A stretch of 64,000 nt of DNA from CATOSK01 sp963665735 (lineage in GTDB: Bacteria; Chloroflexota; Dehalococcoidia; Lucifugimonadales; UBA3495). The DNA is taken from contig OY762444.1 in assembly GCA_963665735.1 (NCBI GenBank), positions 2,728,001 to 2,792,000 on the forward strand, given 5' to 3'. The notes beneath the pieces were generated by a model. It saw only the letters and a program-made list of their open reading frames with translations. It was not told the DNA's origin and did no database searches. Position 1 is the stretch's first letter, and each line of letters starts with the position of its first letter. Positions 56,218 through 64,000 of the stretch are shown piece by piece. Made by a program: the position numbers and the translations under genes.

Positions 56218-58263
56218 TCAGCCGAACCAGCCCCCGAAGGCAGACATCACTTGGCCCAGGTCCAGCCACTTGTCCGCCAGCAGCAAGGTGTAGGTCGCGA
56301 CAATGGCGACGCCGGCTATTACCGAAATCCATACGTCGGAAACGCGCTGGTCCACGTCGCCAAACTGGAGTTCGTATCTCCCGGTCTCCCGATTTTCCCT
56401 CAATTGTCTTCTGGCGCGCTCGTGATGCAGGTCCCAGATGTGGACGGTCAGGAAAATCACCACGCCGGAAATCAGCATGGCGAACAAATCGTTCAGCAAT
56501 GTGGTTAACTCTCCGCCAATGTCGGGCCGCAAGAGCAGGGCAAAGGCAATGGTAATCCCGGCGAAAATGTTCAAGGCGAACAATTCGCCCAAGACCAACC
56601 GCAACTGTTTTGAGCGGGCCAGCGTATCTATTTCGGCTTCTGCGGTAGCCAGTAGTTCCCGGTCTAAGGCATCCTCCGGGGTCTTGGTTTCGGCGATAAT
56701 TCTGCTGGTATTCTGATAAGCGTCTTTAAGCTGGGCATTGTTTTGCGGCGAGTCCATTATCGCAATCTGTTCCAGCACTTTCGCGTCAATAACCTCCCTT
56801 TCGACCAGGGCCTCCATCTTCCGCAAAGCGCTGAAAGCGTAGGCTTCTTCCGCGCTGGTTCGTGACACCGTAGTCGCCACGCGAAAGGCCAGCAAAAGGG
56901 TGAATATGGTGGCCGCCAAAGCGACCCAGCCCAGATAGTCGCCGGTGGCGGTCGCCCCGGCGCCTGGAATGTTCAGGAATTCGTAAACGTCTTCCCGCAA
57001 ATATACTATTGCCCCGCAGGCCCCCAGGCCGATAAGCAGCGCCTTGAATCCCGCCCGGACTTCCCCCTCAAAATTGATGAGGATATTGGCCGTGATAATC
57101 GCCGCCGTGCCAATTACCAGGTAATCTTCCTTCACTCCCGAAAAAAGGTCCGGCTCCAGGTGTGGGAACAGGTCCAAAATCACGGCCCACGTTCCCAGCA
57201 ACCAGAGTCCCATCAGGCTGAATACGGGGCTTAGCTGTTCCACGCCGTTTATGCCCGGATTGTCGGAAATCGCGTTGGCCTTGCGTATGGCGATGCCGCC
57301 GCCGGCGAAGATTAACGCCCCTACTGCAATAACAATTAACATCTTCGCGTCAAATGCGCCGCTTTCCAGGAACAAGCGGCTGGTGACGCCGACGACAGAG
57401 CCGAATACGTCGCCGCCGGCCCCGACGCTTATCAAGCCGATGCCCCCGCTCAAGGGAATAATCGCAATGGACGCGATAAGGGCGATAAGTAAGGAGAAGA
57501 ACATATCAACCTTGACTGGCTGAGAGGCGTACTTGCCCTTCACCGCGTCGGACAAGTCGCCCTCTACTTCATCCCGCCATTGAATTCCAAACATATTCAA
57601 CGAAGAGATAATCACCGCCGCCACCGCCAGCAGCAGGCCCAACGCAAAATGCTGCGCGTCGGGATTGGACGCGATGCTTCCCAGACGGTTCCACTCCACT
57701 TCCGAAAGCCGCTCATCGGCTATCACCTGGCTGAGCACCACAAAGACCACCGCGAATATGCCCATCAAAAAGAAGGCAATCACCGACTTGTTGATTTCGA
57801 TTTTTCCTTCTTCTCCATCAGACTCAAGAGTGTCCAGGTCGCGAAGGTCTTTTCTGAAAGCCCATTTGTAAAAAACGCGAAACAAGGGCGAGATTACGAA
57901 CAATATGGTAGCCGTGGGGACTTCCAGATACCTGATGGACATGGCAAACAAGGCTACGTCCAGGTAGGCCACCGTTGCCAGGAGAATCTTCCAATGCAGA
58001 ATCCTCCTCCTGACGGCCTCCATTACTTCGCGGTCAAATAAAATTTCGCGAAAGACTATCGCCAGAAAAACGGCATAGACGATAGCGATACCGCCGCGCC
58101 ACACCGCGCCAAACAGGAGGGGGAAATCCTTGGCCCCCAGCAGCACCACCGCCAGGGGCATTACCGAGTAGCCGGCCGCCGCCAGCAGCATGAACCCCAC
58201 GGCTTTCTTGTCGTTCCGGGTTTGTCCCTGCGCCGGCGCGGCGGTTGTTGGGTCAGCAGTCAT
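56218..58263 (-). CDS. Large membrane protein with EamA-like N-terminal half
   Basis: 681 residues with about 14 hydrophobic segments. The first ~370 residues resemble a drug/metabolite (EamA) transporter: LLAAAGYSVMPLAVVLLG, VPTATILFVISPLFRVFYKW, but with long insertions (FRKDLRDLDTLESDGEEGK) and extra segments. A second membrane block follows to about 500, then a soluble helical region rich in acidic residues (ATAEAEIDTLARSKQLR), then three last segments. Length and architecture are atypical for EamA transporters. It starts next to intergenic repeats; the small membrane gene at 55583 lies downstream. Confidence 0.7.
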   Translation of the reverse strand: MTADPTTAAPAQGQTRNDKKAVGFMLLAAAGYSVMPLAVVLLGAKDFPLLFGAVWRGGIAIVYAVFLAIVFREILFDREVMEAVRRRILHWKILLATVAYLDVALFAMSIRYLEVPTATILFVISPLFRVFYKWAFRKDLRDLDTLESDGEEGKIEINKSVIAFFLMGIFAVVFVVLSQVIADERLSEVEWNRLGSIASNPDAQHFALGLLLAVAAVIISSLNMFGIQWRDEVEGDLSDAVKGKYASQPVKVDMFFSLLIALIASIAIIPLSGGIGLISVGAGGDVFGSVVGVTSRLFLESGAFDAKMLIVIAVGALIFAGGGIAIRKANAISDNPGINGVEQLSPVFSLMGLWLLGTWAVILDLFPHLEPDLFSGVKEDYLVIGTAAIITANILINFEGEVRAGFKALLIGLGACGAIVYLREDVYEFLNIPGAGATATGDYLGWVALAATIFTLLLAFRVATTVSRTSAEEAYAFSALRKMEALVEREVIDAKVLEQIAIMDSPQNNAQLKDAYQNTSRIIAETKTPEDALDRELLATAEAEIDTLARSKQLRLVLGELFALNIFAGITIAFALLLRPDIGGELTTLLNDLFAMLISGVVIFLTVHIWDLHHERARRQLRENRETGRYELQFGDVDQRVSDVWISVIAGVAIVATYTLLLADKWLDLGQVMSAFGGWFG

Positions 58264-58892
58264 AACAAACCGATTCTAGCACAGGGAGCAGCCTCAAAAA
58301 ATTTCCCGGTCCATTTTCGCAGAGTCCCTCAATTTTCCTTCCTCGCCCTTCCATGTCGTCCTGAGCGCCCTCATGTAATTCTGAGCAAAGCGAAGAATCT
58401 CGAATCCTTCCCCCAAACCATCCTCGCCTCCACGAAACACCTCTGACCACCCGTAGGGGTGGGTTTCAAACCCGCCCCACCCTTGCCGCAAACACCGTCA
58501 TTCCGGCGTAGGCCGCAATCCAGAAATCTCCGCCACGGCCGACACTGGCCTACCGCAGACTACCCCGACCCGTAGGGACAACCCTTGTGGTTGCCCTGGC
58601 ACCATCATTACCACGCTCCCCAACCCGTCATTCCCGCGAAACCTGTCCTGAGCGTAGCCGAAAAAGCGGGAATCCACATCCTCGCCCTTTCGTGTCATTC
58701 TAAGCGAAGCGAAGAATCCAAAATTCCCGTTAGACTAAAATGGTGGCTGACTTTCCCGTTCACCCTGAGCTTGTCGAAAGGCCACCCGCTTATCGAAGGC
58801 CCGCCCGTTCACAGTTCAACAAGCTCATCAACAACGGACTCCCGGTTTATCCATCAGTCCAATTATGGCGTCCCTAACGCCCCGGAGTTGGC
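58264..58892. repeat. Intergenic repeat cluster
   Basis: No gene is seen. Contains GAAGAATC-type repeats at 58367-58395 and 58694-58722, a REP-like palindrome variant at 58453-58480 preceded by the same CACGAAACACC.CTGACCACC flank as at 4580-4600, a degenerate CATTCCGGCGTAGGCCGCAAT copy at 58498-58520, and a CATTCCCGC..GCGGGAAT palindrome at 58626-58678 whose loop holds the CCTGTCCTGAGCGTAGCC repeat. At 58758-58780 lies CCCTGAGCTTGTCGAAAGG. Confidence 0.75.
58453..58480. repeat. REP-like palindrome variant
   Basis: Arms GTAGGGGTGGGTTT and AAACCCGCCCCAC; same 5' flank as the copy at 4602. Confidence 0.7.
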
Positions 58893-59858
58893 ATGAAAAA
58901 CATCGTCATCTGCTGCGACGGAACCGGCAACGAGTATGGCCGGCACAACTCCAACGTGGTCAAGCTCTACCAGCGGGTCATCCGGGATTCGGACCAGATA
59001 GCCTTTTACGACCCCGGCGTGGGGACATTCAGTTTCCTGGGGCGCAGCCTGGGCCGACGCACCGGCATCCTGCTGGGCAAGGCTTTCGGTGCCGGCCTCC
59101 AGGTCAACGTAGAAGACGCCTACCGATACCTGATGGCCCGTTACCGTCCCGGCGACCGGGTGTTCCTCTTCGGATTCAGCCGCGGCGCTTTCACCGTGCG
59201 GGCCTTGGCCGGGATGCTGCACAAGTGCGGGCTGCTGCAAAGGGGCAGCAGCAACCTCGTCCCCTACGCCTCCAAAATCTACAACCGGCGGGACAGCGAC
59301 GCCGTCGCCGCCGGATTCAAGGACACCTTTTGCCAGGAATGTAAGCCCTACTTCATCGGCGTTTGGGACACGGTGGGGTCATTGGGCTGGTTCTGGGGCA
59401 AAAAGTTCTTCAACGCCCGCCTCAACGGAGACGTGACCTTCGGATTCCAGGCGGTCTCCATTGACGAATGCCGCCGGAAATTCCCCGTTAACCTGTGGGA
59501 CGAAAGCCGCCAGAACGAAGGACAAACGATAGAACAGGTCTGGTTTCCGGGCGTTCATTCCGACGTGGGCGGTTCCTACGCCGATGCGGGATTATCGGAC
59601 ATCGCCTTGAAGTGGATGCTGGAAAAAGCGCAGGAGCGGAAATTGCGGTTAAGGGAAGGATGGGCGGACAAGCTGAACCCCGACCCGTCGGGCCGGATTC
59701 ACCAATCCCGCGCCGGCCTGTGGCGGCTCTGGCCTCCGGCGGAGCGGGAAATCCCTGAATGTTCCATGATTCACTCCAGCGTCTTCCAGCGCATGGACAA
59801 CCCCGCCAACAACTACCGCCCCCGCAACCTCCCCGCCCAATACAACCAGGTGGACTAA
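58893..59858 (+). CDS. DUF2235 alpha/beta hydrolase (Tle1-like phospholipase domain)
   Basis: 321 residues: N-terminal IVICCDGTGNEYGRHNSNV (typical DUF2235), nucleophile elbow GFSRGAF with Ser96, catalytic Asp159 in VWDTVG and His222 in GVHSDVGGSY. The domain is the catalytic part of Tle1 phospholipase effectors of type VI secretion, but stand-alone bacterial forms are common and no secretion genes are near. The substrate could be a lipid ester. Confidence 0.9.
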   Translation: MKNIVICCDGTGNEYGRHNSNVVKLYQRVIRDSDQIAFYDPGVGTFSFLGRSLGRRTGILLGKAFGAGLQVNVEDAYRYLMARYRPGDRVFLFGFSRGAFTVRALAGMLHKCGLLQRGSSNLVPYASKIYNRRDSDAVAAGFKDTFCQECKPYFIGVWDTVGSLGWFWGKKFFNARLNGDVTFGFQAVSIDECRRKFPVNLWDESRQNEGQTIEQVWFPGVHSDVGGSYADAGLSDIALKWMLEKAQERKLRLREGWADKLNPDPSGRIHQSRAGLWRLWPPAEREIPECSMIHSSVFQRMDNPANNYRPRNLPAQYNQVD

Positions 59859-59943
59859 CCGCCCCGCCATCAGATAGTTGCGTCCTTTAGGCATCGGAAA
59901 TAGTGAGTAGCCCTGAACCTGGAAACTCGGATAACATATCATT

Positions 59944-60099
59944 ATGACCCCCGAAGAACAGGCCCGCGTAAACATAGACCGGCTGTTGAAAAAGTCGGGG
60001 TGGGCGGTGCAGGACGTTGCCGCCCTCAACCTTGACGCCGCGCGGGGCGTGGCGGTGCGCGAGTTCCTCCTGCGGCCCGGGCACGGCTTTGCCGACTAG
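59944..60099 (+). pseudogene. N-terminal fragment of type I restriction subunit hsdR
   Basis: ATG 59944 opens TPEEQARVNIDRLLKKSGWA, VQDVAALNLDAARGVAVREF and LLRPGHGFAD, the standard HsdR start (normally continuing to the VIEAK nuclease motif). A TAG at 60097-60099 replaces the conserved Tyr of FADY. The next ~1 kb carries an unrelated gene on the other strand; the C-terminal part of hsdR resumes at about 61094. Confidence 0.8.
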
Positions 60100-60959
60100 C
60101 CTTCTAAGTTCAACAACGCGAGCCTTTCAGGGAAGGGGACAAATTTTCCCTTTGAATAACTATCCACCAGACCCCTTAAGTTGAGCTGAAGAATGGATGC
60201 GTCAAGGTCGACCGTATCGGCATCGTCTGACAGCTCTCCAGAAAGGTAATCGAATGCTACGTCTCTTCCCACGCCGTTGTCCAGGTTCCGAGCTGTGTTC
60301 ATCTGCGCGTCATCAGTTTCTCTCTGGAAGCTGAACTTACTGCCTTTTGGATGGAACAAACACCTCCACGGCAGCGCACACGGGTATTGATGTATGCGAT
60401 GAAAATCTCTTTTCCCGGTTCCGTTGTGAACCGTACGCACTGTATACAATGGCACAAGTGTGCATCCCATCTGTGGTGGATCAGGTTGCTGGCGGCAGTG
60501 CCAGTGGTTAGTTGCTTCCGAATCGGATACGTTGTTGTAGAAACAATAGAGAGGAACTGCTCCTACCGAGCCTGCGAAGGCTTGCAGAGCGTCGATTTGA
60601 AAAGGTGGTTGGCGAGGATATCTCAGGCTTCCATAGGCATAACTTGGCGCATTGTCCAACCTCATTTTCTTGGCCTGCACAACATAGATGACTCTACCAA
60701 CTCCGGGTGCGGAAACCAACCACATCCAATCGAAACCGACAAAATGTTCTCGACCTTTGGTGACCCGCCCGACTTTGACCGCGTGGAGTTGAGACCGAGC
60801 GATTTGCAACATATTTAAGTCCGAGACCGTATCTTCCGAAAAACCAAGACCGAGATGCTTGGCGTCAGCTAGCCAATTCCAAGTGGAGCAAGCTAATTCC
60901 TCGAACAACCGAATCGCATTCGGGTATCCAAATGTCCCCGAAGATGGAGAAGTGCTCAT
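60096..60959 (-). CDS. DUF6615-like protein inside the hsdR scar
   Basis: 287 residues from ATG 60959 (GAGG five bases upstream; longer starts to 61040 possible). Features: FEELACSTWNWLADAKHLGL, KVGRVTKGREHFVGFDWMW, RVIYVVQAKKMRLDNAPSY, QIDALQAFAGSVGAVPLYCF. The D-W..V..VQAKK pattern resembles a PD-(D/E)xK-like core, as I recall for DUF6615 proteins, though that family link is uncertain. The gene is plainly less GC-rich than the flanking hsdR pieces, suggesting recent arrival. Its stop codon overlaps the stop of the hsdR fragment. Confidence 0.6.
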   Translation of the reverse strand: MSTSPSSGTFGYPNAIRLFEELACSTWNWLADAKHLGLGFSEDTVSDLNMLQIARSQLHAVKVGRVTKGREHFVGFDWMWLVSAPGVGRVIYVVQAKKMRLDNAPSYAYGSLRYPRQPPFQIDALQAFAGSVGAVPLYCFYNNVSDSEATNHWHCRQQPDPPQMGCTLVPLYTVRTVHNGTGKRDFHRIHQYPCALPWRCLFHPKGSKFSFQRETDDAQMNTARNLDNGVGRDVAFDYLSGELSDDADTVDLDASILQLNLRGLVDSYSKGKFVPFPERLALLNLEG

Positions 60960-61093
60960 TGGTGCCTCATCCATAAGAGCGCATTTGAAAATTTCCTGTT
61001 CGGTAATATGGTGAAGTATCCAACCTACCCTACTTACCAAGACAGGAGGTGGTTATTGTTGCACAAGGAAGGGTGATACGCCAGCAATATGAC

Positions 61094-62616
61094 TGGCTGG
61101 CAGCGCAGACCTGACCTACACCTCGGGCCAGCTTGACCGCGACGTGGTGGCCGAAGACCAGATACGCACGGTTATCCAAACCTTCCGCGACAAGATAACC
61201 ACCGAGAATTTCCCCGGCCGCCAGCACGTTCCCAAGACCATCATCTTCGCCAAGGACGACAGCCACGCCGACGACATCGTAAGAATAGTGCGGGAAGAGT
61301 TCGGACGGGGCAACGACTTCTGCCAGAAGATTACCTACCGCACCACCGGGGCCAGGCCGGAAGACCTGATTGCCCAGTTCCGCAACAGCTTCAACCCCCG
61401 CATCGTCGTCACCGTGGACATGATTGCCACCGGCACCGACATCAAGCCCGTCGAGGTGGTGTTCTTCATGCGTAACGTCCGCAGCCGCAATTTCTTCGAG
61501 CAGATGAAGGGCCGCGGCGTCCGCACCATCTGCGCCACCGACTTCAAGCAGGTTACCCCCGACGCCGACGGCAAAGACCGTTTCGTCATCGTGGACGCCG
61601 TGGGCGTCACCGAAAGCCAGCTATCCGAGTCCTACTCCCTGGACCGGAAACCGTCGGTATCCTTCGGCCATCTGCTGGACTTGGTGGCGACGGGCGACCG
61701 CACCCCGGACACCCTTTCATCCCTGGCCGGCCGACTGGCCCGCCTCGACCGCCGGCTGTGACCCCAAGACCGGCAGGTAGTGGAATCCGTGGCCGAAGGC
61801 GCCACCCTCCGGCAACTGGTCAAGAACCTGGTAAACGCCACCGACCCCGACGCCGCCCTGGACGCTGCCCGCCAGTCCACCGGCCACGACGACCCCCCGG
61901 AAGAGGCCGTCGCCCAGGCGGAGCGGCAACTGCTGGCCGCCGCCGCCCGTCCCTTCGCCGCCAACCCCGACCTGCGCCAGCGGTTAATCGAAATTCACCG
62001 CGCCTATGAGCAGACCATTGACACCGTATCCCGGGACGTGGTGACCCGGGCCGAATTTTCCGGCGCAGAGGCCGACGCCCTCGCCCGCTCCTTCCAAGCC
62101 TATATCGAGGAAAACCGCGACGAAATTACCGCCCTGCAAGTCCTGTACCAGCGCCCCTACCGCCAGCGGCTCAGCTACGCCGACATCCGCGCCCTGGCCG
62201 ACGCCCTCCGCAGCCCGCCCCGTTCCTGGACCCCCGACGGACTTTGGGACGCCTACCGCCGGCTGGACCAATCCCGGGTTCGCGGCTCCGGCCAACGGGC
62301 GCTGGCCGACATCGTTTCCCTGGTGCGCTACGCCATCGGCAGCGACGACGAGTTGGCCCCCTTCGCCGACCGGGTTGAGGAACGGTTCAACGGCTGGCTG
62401 GCCGCCCAGGAAATCGCCGGACGGGAATTTACCCCCGAACAGCGGCAATAGCTGGTGGACATCAAAGACCACATCGCCGCCAGCGTCAGCATCCAACCCG
62501 ACGACCTGCAATACGCCCCCTTTGCCCAGCGGGGCGGCATCAGCCACGCCTATGCCCTCTTCGGCGAAAGTCTGCTGCCCCTGCTGGAAGAGCTGAACCT
62601 GGCCCTGGCGGGTTAG
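61094..62616 (+). pseudogene. C-terminal part of hsdR with two in-frame stops
   Basis: One continuous frame encodes LTYTSGQLDRDVVAEDQIRT, KTIIFAKDDSHADDIVRIVR, TVDMIATGTDIKPVEVVFFM and NFFEQMKGRGVRTICATDFK (helicase motifs of the HsdR motor), then the C-terminal helical domain to SHAYALFGESLLPLLEELN. It is cut by TGA at 61759-61761 and by TAG at 62449-62451; the TAG lies where homologues have Trp after EQRQ. The N-terminal nuclease domain and first motor half are missing, so no active R subunit can be made. Confidence 0.8.
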
Positions 62617-62709
62617 GCCGGCGGAGCCGCAAACCGTCCTGTTCCGTCAAAATGGTTCTTGACCGAACTGCTATAGCCCCCAATAATGGAGGAACCGGCA
62701 AGGGGGTAT

Positions 62710-62967
62710 ATGAAATACACCGCCATAATCGAAAGGGGCCCCACCAGCTACGGAGCCTATATTCCCGACCTGCCCGGTTGCATCGCCGCGGCAGACACCA
62801 AAGAGGAAGTCGTAACCCTGATTACGGCGGCTGTCGCCGACCACGTTGAATTGACGGCCGAGCATGGCGAAACCATCCCCGAACCTGCCTCCACTGCTGT
62901 CACGGTGGACGTGCCTATGCCGGGCCTTCTCCGCCAAGCGGGGTTGGATAGGAGGGATTACCGATGA
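62710..62967 (+). CDS. HicB-like protein fused to a HicA C-terminal tail
   Basis: 85 residues from ATG 62710 (AAGGGGG upstream). Residues 1-72 are HicB-like (KYTAIIERGPTSYGAYIPDL, PGCIAAADTKEEVVTLITAA). The last 13 residues LLRQAGLDRRDYR are those of the HicA at 63503 (ILRQAGLDRRDYR) and belong to the 742-base repeat that begins at 62929. A deletion has joined a hicB body to a hicA end. Confidence 0.7.
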   Translation: MKYTAIIERGPTSYGAYIPDLPGCIAAADTKEEVVTLITAAVADHVELTAEHGETIPEPASTAVTVDVPMPGLLRQAGLDRRDYR

Positions 62968-63224
62968 AATACGTGGCGCTAGTGGCAAAAACCGGCAACG
63001 GCTATTCGGCGCACCTGCCCGACCTGCCCGGTTGCATCGCGGCGGCAAGGACCTTTGAGGAAACCAGTCAGCTAATCCAGGAAGCCGCCAATTTCCACGT
63101 GGAAGGCATGATTGAGGACGGCGAAACCATCCCCCAGCCCATCAGCATCGCTATTGAGGTGGAGGTGGAGATACCGGCGGTGGCCGGGGAACTGGCGCCG
63201 GATATGGGCCGGAGTCAGGGATAG
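62964..63224 (+). CDS. hicB: HicB-family antitoxin (copy 1)
   Basis: 86 residues: KYVALVAKTGNGYSAHLPDL, PGCIAAARTFEETSQLIQEA, ANFHVEGMIEDGETIPQPIS. No HTH. GGAGGG lies before the ATG. Its hicA partner is only a 3' tail fused to the gene at 62710; an intact hicA of the same type is at 63503. Confidence 0.88.
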   Translation: MKYVALVAKTGNGYSAHLPDLPGCIAAARTFEETSQLIQEAANFHVEGMIEDGETIPQPISIAIEVEVEIPAVAGELAPDMGRSQG

Positions 63225-63247
63225 TTTAGCGCATTGGAGGACGGTCT

Positions 63248-63484
63248 ATGACCACCGTTGCGGAGATTAAGCAGGCCATTCTTGACCTGCCCAGGGCCGA
63301 ATACGTGGAATTGGTTGAATGGCTGTACGAAATGGCCGAATGTGAGTGGGAAGAGTGGGACCGCCAGATTGAAGAAGACGTCAAGGCCGGCAGGCTGGAT
63401 TTCTTCAAAGAGAAAGCCTTGGAAGCCAAACGGAACGGCACGTTGGGATACCTGGACGACAGGATAATAGGGGCCGAAAGGTAA
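63248..63484 (+). CDS. Antitoxin-like addiction module component
   Basis: 78 residues: TTVAEIKQAILDLPRAEYVE, ELVEWLYEMAECEWEEWDRQ, then VKAGRLDFFKEKALEAKRNG. The LPRAEYxEL and DRQIEEDVKAGRLDF patterns are typical of antitoxins that pair with RelE/ParE-type toxins. No such toxin follows; hicA starts 18 bases later. TTGGAGGA precedes the ATG. Confidence 0.8.
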   Translation: MTTVAEIKQAILDLPRAEYVELVEWLYEMAECEWEEWDRQIEEDVKAGRLDFFKEKALEAKRNGTLGYLDDRIIGAER

Positions 63485-63502
63485 AGGGAGCGGAATCGTT
63501 TA

Positions 63503-63709
63503 ATGCCGCCCACAGTGCGAGAAGCAATGCGTATTGTTGAACGGGATGGCTGGTACTATGTGAGGACACGGGGGAGCCACCGGCAATTCAGACATCCCGA
63601 AAAACCGGGGCGGGTGACCATTGCAGGGAATCCGGGGGAAGAACTCGATATTGGGACTTGGTACACCATCCTCCGCCAAGCGGGGTTGGATAGGAGGGAT
63701 TACCGATGA
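63503..63709 (+). CDS. hicA: HicA-family toxin
   Basis: 68 residues: REAMRIVERDGWYYVRTRGS with the catalytic GSH (TRGSHRQFRH), then KPGRVTIAGNPGEELDIGTW and TILRQAGLDRRDYR. It overlaps the following hicB by four bases (ATGA). Confidence 0.9.
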   Translation: MPPTVREAMRIVERDGWYYVRTRGSHRQFRHPEKPGRVTIAGNPGEELDIGTWYTILRQAGLDRRDYR

Positions 63710-63966
63710 AATACGTGGCGCTAGTGGCAAAAACCGGCAACGGCTATTCGGCGCACCTGCCCGACCTGCCCGGTTGCATCGCGGCGGCAAGGACCTTTGA
63801 GGAAACCAGTCAGCTAATCCAGGAAGCCGCCAATTTCCACGTGGAAGGCATGATTGAGGACGGCGAAACCATCCCCCAACCCATCAGTGTCGCCATCGAG
63901 GTGGAGGTGGAGATACCGGCGGTGGCCGGGGAACTGGCGGCGGATACGGGCCGTAGTCAAGGATAG
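63706..63966 (+). CDS. hicB: HicB-family antitoxin (copy 2)
   Basis: 86 residues, differing from copy 1 at a few positions only (SVAIE for SIAIE; AADTGRSQG end for APDMGRSQG). Partner of the HicA at 63503, with overlapping start. Confidence 0.9.
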   Translation: MKYVALVAKTGNGYSAHLPDLPGCIAAARTFEETSQLIQEAANFHVEGMIEDGETIPQPISVAIEVEVEIPAVAGELAADTGRSQG

Positions 63967-63989
63967 TTTAGCGCATTGGAGGACGGTCT

Positions 63990-64000
63990 ATGACCACCGT
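63990..64000 (+). CDS. Start of a second antitoxin-like gene, cut by the window edge
   Basis: ATG 63990 and the next eight bases match the start of the gene at 63248 (MTT). The rest lies outside. Confidence 0.7.

Larger units (their letters stand above)
62929..64000. repeat. 742-base tandem repeat carrying hicA-hicB-antitoxin units
   Basis: Sequence from 62929 repeats from 63671 with a period of 742: hicB ATGs at 62964 and 63706, the 78-residue gene ATGs at 63248 and 63990, and the hicA tail before each hicB. The copies are almost identical. The second copy continues past the window end. Confidence 0.9.

Noticed and set aside
1..64000. tRNA, rRNA, riboswitch or tmRNA genes
   Set aside because: No T-loop, riboswitch core or other RNA signature was recognised by eye; a covariance-model scan would be needed to exclude them.

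Overview
The window is a GC-rich bacterial chromosome segment. Gene content suggests an uncultured Chloroflexota lineage of the Dehalococcoidia / SAR202 type: split glycine dehydrogenase, a thiolase plus DUF35 pair, a luciferase-like flavin oxidoreductase, a family 5 solute-binding lipoprotein, many Uma2 and Hic genes, and intergenic DNA full of short palindromes. This taxonomic call is an inference. No rRNA, tRNA or CRISPR array was recognised.

Layout. 0-7 kb: gcvPA (cut by the window edge) and gcvPB, separated by about 1.8 kb of accessory DNA, then repeat-rich DNA, a PAP2 phosphatase and a CvpA-like protein. 7-17 kb: a peptide-type solute-binding lipoprotein, an HNH nuclease, holB, lysA, surE, small unknown genes and a hicBA-hicB cluster. 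17-30 kb: a RipA-like membrane protein; a thiolase/DUF35/PIG-L run; then a core block dnaA-obg-nadD-pyrE-upp; a graveyard of broken hicBA and higBA modules; and an F420/FMN-type oxidoreductase. 30-42 kb: ygfZ and an IscA-type Fe-S protein, an accessory island (HsdR-N-like nuclease, two Uma2 proteins, hicAB, vapBC, hicAB), acetyl-CoA synthetase, a broken REP-associated transposase, RidA and RelA/SpoT. 42-53 kb: a NYN-domain protein facing a TIR-like protein, trxB, purA, an NHL-repeat protein, membrane proteins of unknown role and a polysaccharide deacetylase. 53-64 kb: a collagen-like lipoprotein with three repeated sensor-like domains, a large membrane protein, a DUF2235 hydrolase, a wrecked hsdR with another gene inside its scar, and a 742-bp tandem hicA-hicB-antitoxin array that runs off the right end.

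Housekeeping genes sit as islands between accessory genes. At least a dozen toxin-antitoxin loci or remnants are present, in every stage from intact to a few codons. The intergenic DNA carries several families of short palindromic repeats, one of which is also inside the open frame of the broken REP-associated (RAYT-type) transposase. A family of small membrane proteins with charged EGRQ/EGRE repeats occurs at three loci; at two of them a tandem copy of only the 3' part of the gene lies directly downstream.

All functional assignments come from motifs and remembered family features, without database searches. Frameshifts and stops may be real decay or, in a draft assembly, sequence errors.
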